16,356 nucleotides of DNA, from contig DATKYV010000186.1 in assembly GCA_035528275.1 (NCBI GenBank), positions 1-16,356 of the forward strand. Direction: 5' to 3'. Each line of letters opens with the position of its first letter. Position 1 is the first letter of the stretch. Both the position numbers and the translations under genes were made by a program. The notes beneath the pieces were generated by a model. That model made no database searches, was not told the origin of the DNA, and saw nothing but the letters and a program-made list of their open reading frames with translations. Positions 6,938 through 14,364 of the stretch are shown here, piece by piece. This DNA is from DATKYV01 sp035528275 (GTDB lineage: Bacteria; Acidobacteriota; Terriglobia; UBA7540).

Positions 6938-8662
6938 TCAGGGCTTCACCGGGCGCAAGGGTGGCGCCACCCCCGACCGCGAACGGATTTCCTCCAGTCT
7001 TTCCACAAATTTTTCCCCGTCGATGGGCTTCTGCCAGATCTCCGGCGTCACCTGCAAAGGCGCCAGCTTTTCACGGACCTCGCCGGGGTCATATCCCGTA
7101 ACCACAAAACAGTAGAGCTCCCGAGTCAGCGCGCCGGTTTGTAACTGGGCGATCACGTCCTTGCCGTCGTTCAATTCCGCCCCCGGCCGTTGGGGAAGCG
7201 CGAGATCCAAGATCAGGAACTGGGGGCGGAAGCGGCGCGTGGCATCGACAGCATCGTCCGCGGTGGCCGCGCCCAGCACGTAATAGCCGTGCTTGGTAAG
7301 AAGCGATTTGAGATATACGCGAAACTGCGGGTCGTTATCCACGACCAGGATCCGAACCTCACTGTCATCCCCGGAGGCCGCGAGGCTATCCTTGCCCACT
7401 ACGTGCACCGGGTCGTCCACCTCACGGCTCACAGGCAACGAGAAGGTCACGGTGGTTCCGCAGCCGCTGCCGGCGCTCCAGAGCCTGATTCTCCCCCCCA
7501 TCATCTCCACCAGCCGGCGCGTGATTGCCAGACCCAGTCCGCTGCCGCCGTGCTGGCGGGTGAACGAGCTGTCCACCTGCCGGAACTTCTCGAAGAGCGA
7601 GCCTTGTTTCTCCGGAGGAATGCCGGTTCCGGTGTCCTGGACTTCCACTTCGACAAAGCCGCGTTCCGGGTAGGCTCTCGCCCGCACGGTGATCCACCCG
7701 CTCTCGGTGAACTTGATGGCGTTGCTCATCAGGTTGATGAGAATCTGCTTGACGCGCACGCGGTCCCCGACGACGCGAGGCAGTTCCTCGCCCGCCATTT
7801 CATCGATGAGGGTGAGCTTCTTGGCTTCCACCTGGTTTCCCAGCACCGCCTTGACGTCCGCGAAAACGCCTTTCAGTTCCACCGGCTCGGGGTTCAGGCG
7901 CAATTTCCCGGCCTCAATCTTGCCGATATCGAGGATGTCGTTGACGATGGAAAGCTGATGCTCGGCGCTCCGCAGGATGTCCCGCTGGAGCTCGCGTTCC
8001 TCCTCGAGGTTGGCGCACAGTCCGTCCAGGATAAGCCGCGTGAAACCCAGTATGGAATTGAGCGGGGTCCGCAACTCGTGCGAAGTGCTGGCCAGGAATT
8101 CCGTCTTCACGCGGCTCATTTCGGCCAGCTCCAGGTTGACCTGTTCGAGCTTGCGGTTCAAATCGCTGAGGGTGCGGACGCTCTCCTGGAAATAGGACTC
8201 GCACATCAAGTTGAGGTCGAGGTTGAGGATCTTGTCCAGAGCCCTTTTGGTTGACGCCAGGCGTTCGGGCTCTGACCGCAATTCGCGGGCCAGGCCCTCC
8301 TGAAGGCTGTCGCGAACAACGGCCATGGAGCTGATCATGTAGCGTTGAGGCAGGCCCACGGCGACGTGCTGCGCCCCGATCCGGTACCGGCCCGCGGCGT
8401 AGTTCTCGTCATACTGGCCGGCCATAAGTCCCCGGGCCCAGGTCATGAGAGTTTCCTTGAGCCGGGCAATTTGTTGCCCTCCTCCCCCGAAGACCTTTGC
8501 CGATTCCGGATGACGCGCAGTCTGCTCGTAGAATCGGTCCGCCATGGCAGGGAGGTGGGGTTCGAGGAGCGGGCCGGCGGCCCCAAGGAGAAGGGCGTCC
8601 TCCTCCGTAAAGCCAACGTATCGCTTCATTTCTTCGAAAAATGTCTCGGGCTTCCTGGCCAC
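6938..8662 (-). CDS. Globin-coupled hybrid sensor histidine kinase (protoglobin-HisKA-HATPase-REC)
   Basis: This 574-aa soluble kinase has no membrane segment. Residues ~10-160 match the protoglobin sensor fold. The motif RIGAQHVAVGLP supplies proximal heme ligand His99, and RFYEQ supplies Tyr45, which aligns with the distal B-helix tyrosine of globin-coupled sensors. It is therefore expected to bind O2, and possibly CO or NO. A coiled linker follows, then HisKA with phospho-acceptor His195 (STSHELRTP), a HATPase domain with N-box Asn310/Asn314, DTGTG at 343-347 and GGSGLGL at 372-378, and a C-terminal receiver (~436-560) with Asp486 and Lys545. The start is uncertain: GTG 8662 gives the full globin, and an ATG twelve codons in is an alternative. 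It is divergent from another kinase and upstream of a receiver-only gene. Nearby cytochrome c assembly genes suggest respiration or oxygen control, but that is contextual. Confidence 0.92.
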   Translation of the reverse strand: MARKPETFFEEMKRYVGFTEEDALLLGAAGPLLEPHLPAMADRFYEQTARHPESAKVFGGGGQQIARLKETLMTWARGLMAGQYDENYAAGRYRIGAQHVAVGLPQRYMISSMAVVRDSLQEGLARELRSEPERLASTKRALDKILNLDLNLMCESYFQESVRTLSDLNRKLEQVNLELAEMSRVKTEFLASTSHELRTPLNSILGFTRLILDGLCANLEEERELQRDILRSAEHQLSIVNDILDIGKIEAGKLRLNPEPVELKGVFADVKAVLGNQVEAKKLTLIDEMAGEELPRVVGDRVRVKQILINLMSNAIKFTESGWITVRARAYPERGFVEVEVQDTGTGIPPEKQGSLFEKFRQVDSSFTRQHGGSGLGLAITRRLVEMMGGRIRLWSAGSGCGTTVTFSLPVSREVDDPVHVVGKDSLAASGDDSEVRILVVDNDPQFRVYLKSLLTKHGYYVLGAATADDAVDATRRFRPQFLILDLALPQRPGAELNDGKDVIAQLQTGALTRELYCFVVTGYDPGEVREKLAPLQVTPEIWQKPIDGEKFVERLEEIRSRSGVAPPLRPVKP

Positions 8663-8675
8663 ACCCTGTACCGTA

Positions 8676-8684
8676 TGGTAAAAT
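8676..8684 (+). promoter_or_regulatory. Candidate extended -10 promoter for the membrane kinase operon
   Basis: TGGTAAAAT matches an extended -10 (TG-N-TAAAAT, one mismatch to TATAAT in the hexamer) in the 61-nt divergent space. Initiation near 8691 would leave a short leader containing AAAGGA (8705-8710). No clear -35 is seen, which is tolerated for extended -10 promoters. The same short region must also drive the divergent globin kinase. Confidence 0.35.
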
Positions 8685-8723
8685 TAAACGTCAGAAATCC
8701 TGATAAAGGAATTCATCTTACCA

Positions 8724-9828
8724 TTGGACTGGAACCTACCAAAACGCCTTTTCCGGTTCCCACCCACCTTCGGACAGAACTTGGTGGTCCTAATTGCTTC
8801 TCTGGCGGGAATTCTGGTTTTCACCCTGCTCGAGTCCTACCATCAGGGGTTGACGCCGCGGCATGGGCTGGTGATGGCGCTTCTGGCGGCGCTTTCCGCG
8901 GCGACCGGCATGCTGATCTATCAGGAGCGCCGATCCTGGGCGCTGCTTCGTGACCTGCGCAGCGTCATCGCCAAGATTGCTCCGGCATACGCTCGACTCA
9001 CCTCAGGCATGAGCGCTGCAACCAGCGTGGAAGCTCTGGAAAAGGAAATCCGGACGCTGACCGAGCGCTGGACGGAATTCTGCGAACACTGCCAGCGACT
9101 TCATGACTCGGAGATGGTCCAGGCCGAGCACTTGGCGACGATCGGCGAACTTGCGGCGGGCCTCGCTCACGAGATTCGCAATCCCTTGGCGGGAATCGCG
9201 GGCGCCATCGAGATTATCACCAAGGGTTTTCCACCCGATCATCCGGACCGGGAAGTCCTCGAAGACCTGCGACACGAGGTCCACCGGATCGAGAAGACAC
9301 TGAACGACCTGTTGGTGTACGCTCGCCCCAAGCCCTCGCACTTCGGTCCCACCGACCTGCGGGAAATCGCCGCCCAGACGCTGCAACTGGCGCGGCAGCA
9401 GCTCGGCTCCAAGAAGGTGAACTTTTCGGTCGAGATTTCGCCCTCGCTTCCCCGTTTCCGCGCCGACGCCGAACAGCTCCATCAGGTCCTCCTCAACCTT
9501 ATCCTGAACAGCATCCAGGCCATCGAAGACGAAGGCCGAATCACCGTCGCGGCGAGAGTGATTGACCGGGAGGAGGGAAAGCGGGCGGGGCATCTGGAGA
9601 TTTCAGTGAGCGACACGGGGTCGGGCATCCCTCCCGAGCACCTGGAGCGCATCTTCCGGCCGTTCTACACCACCAAGCGCAGCGGAACGGGCCTGGGGCT
9701 GTCTCTGTGCCGGCGAATCATCAGCCAGCACGGTGGCACCTTGACGGCAAAGAGCGAAATCGGCCATGGTAGTCAGTTCACCATTCGCTTTCCATTCCGG
9801 GAAGCCGTCGAAGAGCTGAAAGAAGTCT

Positions 9829-9857
<29 letters not shown>
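8724..9857 (+). CDS. Membrane-bound sensor histidine kinase (NtrB/AtoS-like)
   Basis: This 377-aa kinase has two N-terminal membrane helices (~20-36 and ~48-66) with almost no periplasmic loop, so any signal is likely intramembrane or cytoplasmic. A helical linker follows, then HisKA with His149 (LAAGLAHEIRNPL) and a HATPase domain with N-box Asn258/Asn262, DTGSG at 297-301 and GTGLGL at 321-326. The HEIRNPL box and the FYTTK segment are typical of NtrB-like kinases that pair with sigma-54 activators. The start appears to be TTG 8724; AAAGGA lies 13 nt upstream, longer than ideal, and no in-frame ATG is better. Its 3' end overlaps the NtrC-type gene by 29 nt, implying translational coupling and a cognate pair. 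Confidence 0.93.
9734..9749 (+). promoter_or_regulatory. Possible internal sigma-54 promoter ahead of the NtrC-type gene
   Basis: TGGCACCTTGACGGCA inside the 3' end of the kinase gene has TGGCAC and a GC at the correct 12-nt offset from GG, though the -12 half is GGCA instead of TTGCA. It would start transcription about 70 nt before the regulator ATG and allow self-activation. It also encodes a conserved kinase segment (GGTLTA), so coding constraint is the simpler explanation. Confidence 0.2.
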
Positions 9858-11316
<1,459 letters not shown>

Positions 11317-11334
11317 AATCCGGGGGAGTGGAGG

Positions 11335-11367
11335 ACCGGCGAAGCGCCAAGAGCCGGTTTCAATTTT
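11335..11367 (+). terminator. Intrinsic terminator after the NtrC-type regulator
   Basis: ACCGGC (11335-11340) pairs perfectly with GCCGGT (11353-11358) across a 12-nt loop, and the T-rich TTTCAATTTT (11358-11367) follows. It starts 18 nt after the regulator stop. If it works, the next gene needs its own promoter in 11368-11476, where I see no convincing hexamer pair (TTGACC at 11443 lacks a matching -10). Confidence 0.6.
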
Positions 11368-11476
11368 CCGAATCGGCGCGCCACCTGGGGCATCGAAAGA
11401 GCGTGGCGCCCTTCAAGTCGCCCGGCGAGAAGCAAGCCTCGGTTGACCGATCCGAAAAAATAAGGCAGCTAAAGGC

Positions 11477-12142
11477 ATGGGTCTCATTCGCGACGAAGAC
11501 GCCGTTGAAATCCGCCAGCGGCTGAAGGAGATGGTCAATCCGGTTAAGCTCGTCCACTTCACCCAGGAACTGAACCTGGAATACGGGCGCGAGACTCAGC
11601 AACTTTTGCAGAACCTGACGGAACTCTCCGACAAGCTCTCGCTTGAAATCCACAACTTCCTGCTCGACAAAGAAAAAGTCACGGAGTACGGAGTGGACAA
11701 GGTCCCGGCCACCGTGGTTCGCGACGGCATGGACCACGGCATCCGGTTCTACGGCATCCCCGCCGGCTACGAGTTCTCCACGTTGCTCGACGCCATCCTG
11801 GCAGTCTCGCGAGGAGATTCGGGGTTGACGGAGGAAAGCCGAGAGAAACTCAAGCGCGTTGTTTCTCCCCTCCACCTGGAGGTGTTCGTCACTCCCACCT
11901 GACCGCACTGTCCCCAGGCCGTGCGTCTGGCCCAACAATTCGCCGTGGAGAACGAATTCATCCGCGCGGATTGTATCGAGTCCACGGAGTTTCCCGAGCT
12001 CGCCGGGATGTACCGCGTCTATGCGGTGCCCAAGACCGTCATCAACGCCGCGACATCCATCGAGGGGGCGCTGCCGGAGGGATTCTTCCTCGATAAAGTA
12101 CTCGAAGCCGTCGAACCTCCCGCTCCAGCGGAAAGCTCGTAG
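11477..12142 (+). CDS. Selenocysteine-containing PDO-type thioredoxin/glutaredoxin-fold oxidoreductase (in-frame TGA = Sec142)
   Basis: Read through one TGA (11900-11902), this frame gives a 221-aa protein that follows the two-domain protein disulfide oxidoreductase (PDO) layout along its whole length. It opens with MGLIRDEDAVEIRQ and NPVKLVHFTQ. In the first Trx fold, KVPATVV carries the cis-proline (~75) and GIRFYGIPAGYEF follows. The second Trx fold has VFVTPT-U-PHCPQAVRLA with Sec142 and Cys145, then YAVPKTVI (cis-Pro) and an EGALPE-FFLDK tail. Family members have Cys-x-x-Cys at this second site, so TGA replaces the attacking cysteine. The first site is LEYG (34-37) where relatives have CxxC, so only the Sec site can be redox-active. 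A SECIS-like stem-loop follows the TGA. The ATG at 11477 is the natural family start; AAGG at 11462-11465 is the nearest reasonable ribosome site. The alternative is a nonsense mutation or base-call error (TGT or TGC to TGA) giving two fragments, 11477-11902 and 11921-12142; the intact downstream frame argues against long-standing decay. No selA, selB, selC or selD is in this window. Confidence 0.85.
11900..11902 (+). other. Recoded UGA: predicted selenocysteine codon
   Basis: The TGA lies in frame 142 codons into the PDO-like gene, at the first position of the CxxC motif (Sec-Pro-His-Cys). The same frame stays open for 79 further sense codons of recognisable family sequence before TAG at 12140. 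The position at the catalytic cysteine is the classic site of Sec/Cys exchange. Confidence 0.82.
11914..11930 (+). promoter_or_regulatory. Bacterial SECIS-like stem-loop
   Basis: CCAGGC (11914-11919) pairs with GTCTGG (11925-11930), including one G-U wobble, around the 5-nt loop CGTGC. The stem starts 11 nt after the TGA; total length is 17 nt and a G is the second loop base. The known bacterial pattern (E. coli fdhF and general bSECIS models) is a short apical hairpin starting about 11 nt downstream of UGA, with a G among the first two loop bases, bound by SelB. An outer CGCAC (11905-11909? region 5'-side)/GTGCG pairing is a competing alternative fold. The element overlaps codons for Pro-Gln-Ala-Val-Arg-Leu, so part of its sequence is constrained by the protein. 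Confidence 0.65.
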
Positions 12143-12162
12143 CGCGGCTCTCTGGGAGCGCG
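12143..12162 (+). terminator. GC hairpin directly after the selenoprotein stop codon
   Basis: CGCG-G-CTC (12143-12150, one bulged G) pairs with GAG-CGCG (12156-12162) around a TCTGG loop, immediately after the TAG. It is followed only by ATTCTCT, so the U-tract is weak. A second perfect stem, CGCGA-GGC-TCGCG (12177-12189), lies between this gene and convergent apt. They may work together as a convergent transcription barrier. Confidence 0.4.
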
Positions 12163-12197
12163 ATTCTCTGGGCCGGCGCGAGGCTCGCGTCTGCCGT

Positions 12198-12713
12198 TCA
12201 ATACTTCAAAACGGAGTGCAGTTCGTAACCGCCGAGTTTTTCGCGGCCTTTGAGGAATTCCAGTTCGATCAGGAATCCAATGCCGGAGACGTGGCCGCCC
12301 AGGGATTCAACCAGCCCGGCGACCGCGGCCGCCGTGCCGCCCGTGGCCAGCAGGTCGTCGATGATCAGGACCTCGTCGCCTTTGCTCACGCCGTCACGGT
12401 GAATTTCCAGCGAGTCCTGGCCGTATTCCAGGCTGTAAGTGGCGCGTGCCACCTCGGCGGGAAGTTTCTTGGGCTTGCGCACCGGAACGAACCCGGCGTT
12501 CAGCCGGTAGGCGACCATGGGGGCAAAGATGAAGCCGCGCGCCTCGATGCCCACCACGCGATCGATCTTGCGATCCACGTAGTGATTGGCCAATGCGTCT
12601 ACCGCGCGATGCAGCCCCACGGGATCTTTGAGCAGGGTGGTGATGTCATAGAAGAGTATTCCGGGCTTGGGAAAATCAGGGACTTCGCGAATCAGATTTT
12701 TGAGATCGTCCAC
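12198..12713 (-). CDS. apt: Adenine phosphoribosyltransferase
   Basis: Apt is a cytosolic purine salvage enzyme that converts adenine and PRPP to AMP and pyrophosphate. The 171-aa protein has the usual length and landmarks: an N-terminal FPKPGILFYDITTLL (~14-28), GIEARGFIFA (~55-64), the flexible-loop region KPKKLP (~80-85) and the PRPP-binding signature VLIIDDLLATGGTA (~115-128). The start is GTG 12713, with GGAGG four nt upstream. The leader immediately upstream is the TCATTGA/TCAATGA inverted repeat array, and acylphosphatase lies beyond it on the same strand, so a read-through transcript would carry that structure in its 5' part. The gene converges on the selenoprotein gene. Assignment is secure. 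Confidence 0.97.
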   Translation of the reverse strand: MDDLKNLIREVPDFPKPGILFYDITTLLKDPVGLHRAVDALANHYVDRKIDRVVGIEARGFIFAPMVAYRLNAGFVPVRKPKKLPAEVARATYSLEYGQDSLEIHRDGVSKGDEVLIIDDLLATGGTAAAVAGLVESLGGHVSGIGFLIELEFLKGREKLGGYELHSVLKY

Positions 12714-12722
12714 GCAACCTCC

Positions 12723-12823
12723 AATTCATTGAATCATTGAGTCATTGAATCATTGAGCCGCCGGACGACGGCTTTCTTTCAGTTCAATGAAGCAATGACC
12801 CGATGGATCAATGAATCAATTCT
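12723..12823. repeat. Octamer inverted repeat array (TCATTGAN / TCAATGAN) around a GC-rich core
   Basis: The left arm is four consecutive 8-bp units ending in TCATTGA (12725-12756). The right arm is five units of the complementary TCAATGAN type (12784-12823), two of them with the exact heptamer and three degenerate. Between them lies GCCG...CGGC (about 12758-12772) followed by TTTCTTTC. As a whole it folds into an imperfect stem of roughly 35 bp. It occupies the gap between the acylphosphatase stop and the apt ribosome-binding site and is strikingly AT-rich compared with the flanking DNA. Confidence 0.8.
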
Positions 12824-12825
12824 TC

Positions 12826-13107
12826 CTACCATCCGCCCTCAATCTGAAATCGTGAGTAACGTTTATTTACGGGCTCGTCGGATTCCTCGACGCCACTCAC
12901 CCGGGCGCTGCGCGGGCCCTCGGCGAGTTGGCGCTTCAATTCCTCGAGCGAGGCGGCGTGGCCGATGGCGTAAACTTCCACGTTGCCGTCCCAAAGATTT
13001 TTGACGTAGCCGTGAATGCCGAGCTGGTTGGCCAGGCGCTCGGCGAAGAAACGGTATCCGACGCCTTGTACCCGTCCTGAAACAAGAAATTTCTTCGCAA
13101 TCTTCAT
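12826..13107 (-). CDS. acyP: Acylphosphatase
   Basis: This small cytosolic hydrolase cleaves acyl-phosphate bonds such as acetyl phosphate and 1,3-bisphosphoglycerate. The 93-aa length is typical. The phosphate-binding loop GRVQGVGYRFF (11-21) contains catalytic Arg19, and GYVKNLWDGNVEV contains catalytic Asn37. The C-terminal strand ends RYSRFQIEGGW. ATG 13107 is preceded by a weak site (TCAGG directly adjacent). A good sigma-70 promoter lies about 125 nt upstream, leaving a leader of ~118 nt with no obvious gene. It ends just before the repeat array that separates it from apt. Confidence 0.95.
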   Translation of the reverse strand: MKIAKKFLVSGRVQGVGYRFFAERLANQLGIHGYVKNLWDGNVEVYAIGHAASLEELKRQLAEGPRSARVSGVEESDEPVNKRYSRFQIEGGW

Positions 13108-13232
13108 CCTGACGTCTTGGGCAACAGGACCGGAATCGCCCTTCAGAGCCCCGGCGACCCTCTCGCGCTCCGGAAAGTGCGACGAGCTGGTAAGGCGAAT
13201 GGGGTGCTGCGCTCCACCGATGGGCCAGCGCG

Positions 13233-13261
13233 ATTATAGCGGACGGTCGGCGGAGCGACAA
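13233..13261 (-). promoter_or_regulatory. Sigma-70 promoter upstream of acyP
   Basis: On the minus strand, TTGTCG (13261-13256) is followed by a 17-nt spacer and a perfect TATAAT (13238-13233). Expected initiation is near 13226. It sits just after the stop of the small membrane protein gene, so acyP and possibly apt form a transcription unit separate from glpD-GDPD. Confidence 0.7.
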
Positions 13262-13264
13262 CGG

Positions 13265-13465
13265 TCAGGCACGCCGCGGTCCGGCGAGGATGCGCGCGGG
13301 AAGCATGATGAGGGCGCGGATGAACTCAAGTACTCCCGTGACCGCAATCCCCATCAGGCGGAAGGGAATCAGGAGCAGCCAGACAATCGGGTAGAGTACC
13401 AGCGCCAGCAGGGCCAGCGGCCAGCAGAGGACCAGCAGAATGCACCAGAGCAGAAAATTAAGCAT
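13265..13465 (-). CDS. Small hydrophobic membrane protein of unknown function (66 aa)
   Basis: I do not recognise this family. The 66 residues are almost entirely hydrophobic from 2 to ~40 (FLLWCILLVLCWPLALLAL, then IVWLLLIPF). An amphipathic second segment (GVLEFIRALIMLP) and a basic tail (GPRRA) follow. This suggests two membrane-associated helices with the C-terminus in the cytoplasm. The gene lies 20 nt after the phosphodiesterase stop. Its nearest Shine-Dalgarno (AGGAGG, overlapping that stop codon) is 14 nt from the ATG. A GTG six-codon frame starts right after the AGGAGG and terminates across the ATG (ATGCTTAA), and GGAG can pair with CTCC just before the ATG. Translation may therefore be coupled or structurally gated. 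A real gene is likely but not proven. Confidence 0.6.
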   Translation of the reverse strand: MLNFLLWCILLVLCWPLALLALVLYPIVWLLLIPFRLMGIAVTGVLEFIRALIMLPARILAGPRRA

Positions 13466-13485
13466 GGAGATCTGTCACACCTCCT

Positions 13486-14364
13486 CTACATGTTTATACG
13501 CACCGCGCCCGAAAAAGTTCCCTCGCTCCGGGATTTCTGACTTCCTTTGCCGCTGGCCACGGCGCCGCGAAGCTCCACCAACCTGGCGGGATAATCGGTG
13601 ATGATGCCGTCCACGGCATTCGCGAGCATGCGCCGCATGGCCCGCGGCTGGTTGACCGTCCAGACGATCACCTGGAGTCCGGCCTCGTGCGCGCGGCGAA
13701 TGAACCGCGGCGTGGCAAGTGCCCAGTGCGGCACCACGAACCGGGCGCTGAGCAATCGTGCCCGCCTCAGCGTCGGCACCGGACGATCGGAGCTCGTGCC
13801 CAGGGCGATTCCGGGGTCGAGTTTGCGAATCCCCCGGAGAATTTCCTGGTCGAATGACATGATGGTCGCGCCCGGGGCGACCCCGGCGCGGTAAATCTCC
13901 TCCAACACCTTCGCCTCGATGCCCGGATAGGTTTTTCCGCCGGTCTTGATCTCGACAAAAACACGGCATTGGTGCGCGCGTACCCATCCCAGCACTTCGG
14001 CGAGCATCGGGATTCTCTGCGCGGAGTAGTTGGGGCGCGCCTTGGCGGGATATCGCCGGTTGAACCACGAGCCCGCGTCGAGCCGCCGGATTTCCGCCGC
14101 GGTATGCTTCCGGACCAGCCCCTTGCCGGATGTCGTGCGGTCGAGACGCATGTCGTGAATCACCACCGGGACGCCGTCGGCGGAGAGGTGGACGTCAAGC
14201 TCGATGGCGTCCGCTCCCTGGCCGAGGGCCAGTTCGAAGGCCACCAGGGTGTTTTCCGGCGCATCGGCCGCGGCGCCGCGATGGGCGATGACCAGGGGTT
14301 GCCGAAATCCTCCCCAATCCAGGTGATCGGTTTGAGATCCCGAATCCTCTTTGAGCGGAATCAT
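13486..14364 (-). CDS. Glycerophosphodiester phosphodiesterase (GDPD family)
   Basis: This enzyme hydrolyses glycerophosphodiesters (deacylated phospholipid head groups) to sn-glycerol-3-phosphate and an alcohol. The 292-aa protein starts at ATG 14364. The metal/acid-base motifs are complete: HRG at 28-30, PENT at 36-39, ELDVH with Glu55 and Asp57, and IHD with His70-Asp71. The TIM-barrel pattern follows, with FVEIKTG, SFDQEIL, VIVWTVNQ and GIITDYP. No signal peptide is visible, so it is probably cytoplasmic (UgpQ-like rather than periplasmic GlpQ). Its ATG overlaps the glpD stop by 4 nt (ATGA), so the two are translationally coupled and form one pathway, with G3P produced here being oxidised by GlpD. 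The longer upstream frame to 14682 lies inside glpD and is not used. Confidence 0.95.
   Translation of the reverse strand: MIPLKEDSGSQTDHLDWGGFRQPLVIAHRGAAADAPENTLVAFELALGQGADAIELDVHLSADGVPVVIHDMRLDRTTSGKGLVRKHTAAEIRRLDAGSWFNRRYPAKARPNYSAQRIPMLAEVLGWVRAHQCRVFVEIKTGGKTYPGIEAKVLEEIYRAGVAPGATIMSFDQEILRGIRKLDPGIALGTSSDRPVPTLRRARLLSARFVVPHWALATPRFIRRAHEAGLQVIVWTVNQPRAMRRMLANAVDGIITDYPARLVELRGAVASGKGSQKSRSEGTFSGAVRINM

Noticed and set aside
11443..11471. Sigma-70 promoter with TTGACC before the selenoprotein gene
   Set aside because: No acceptable -10 hexamer at 15-19 nt spacing.
11477..11902. A 141-aa free-standing gene ending at TGA 11902, and a second separate gene from 11921
   Set aside because: Both pieces are in the same frame and together make one family-length protein; the TGA replaces the catalytic Cys and is followed by a SECIS-like stem, so one selenoprotein gene is the better reading.
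11859..12740. Plus-strand 293-aa frame spanning the selenoprotein tail and apt
   Set aside because: Out of frame with the selenoprotein and antisense to apt; no coherent domain.
12723..12823. CRISPR array
   Set aside because: Units are 8 bp with no spacers and are inverted around a centre; this is not CRISPR architecture.
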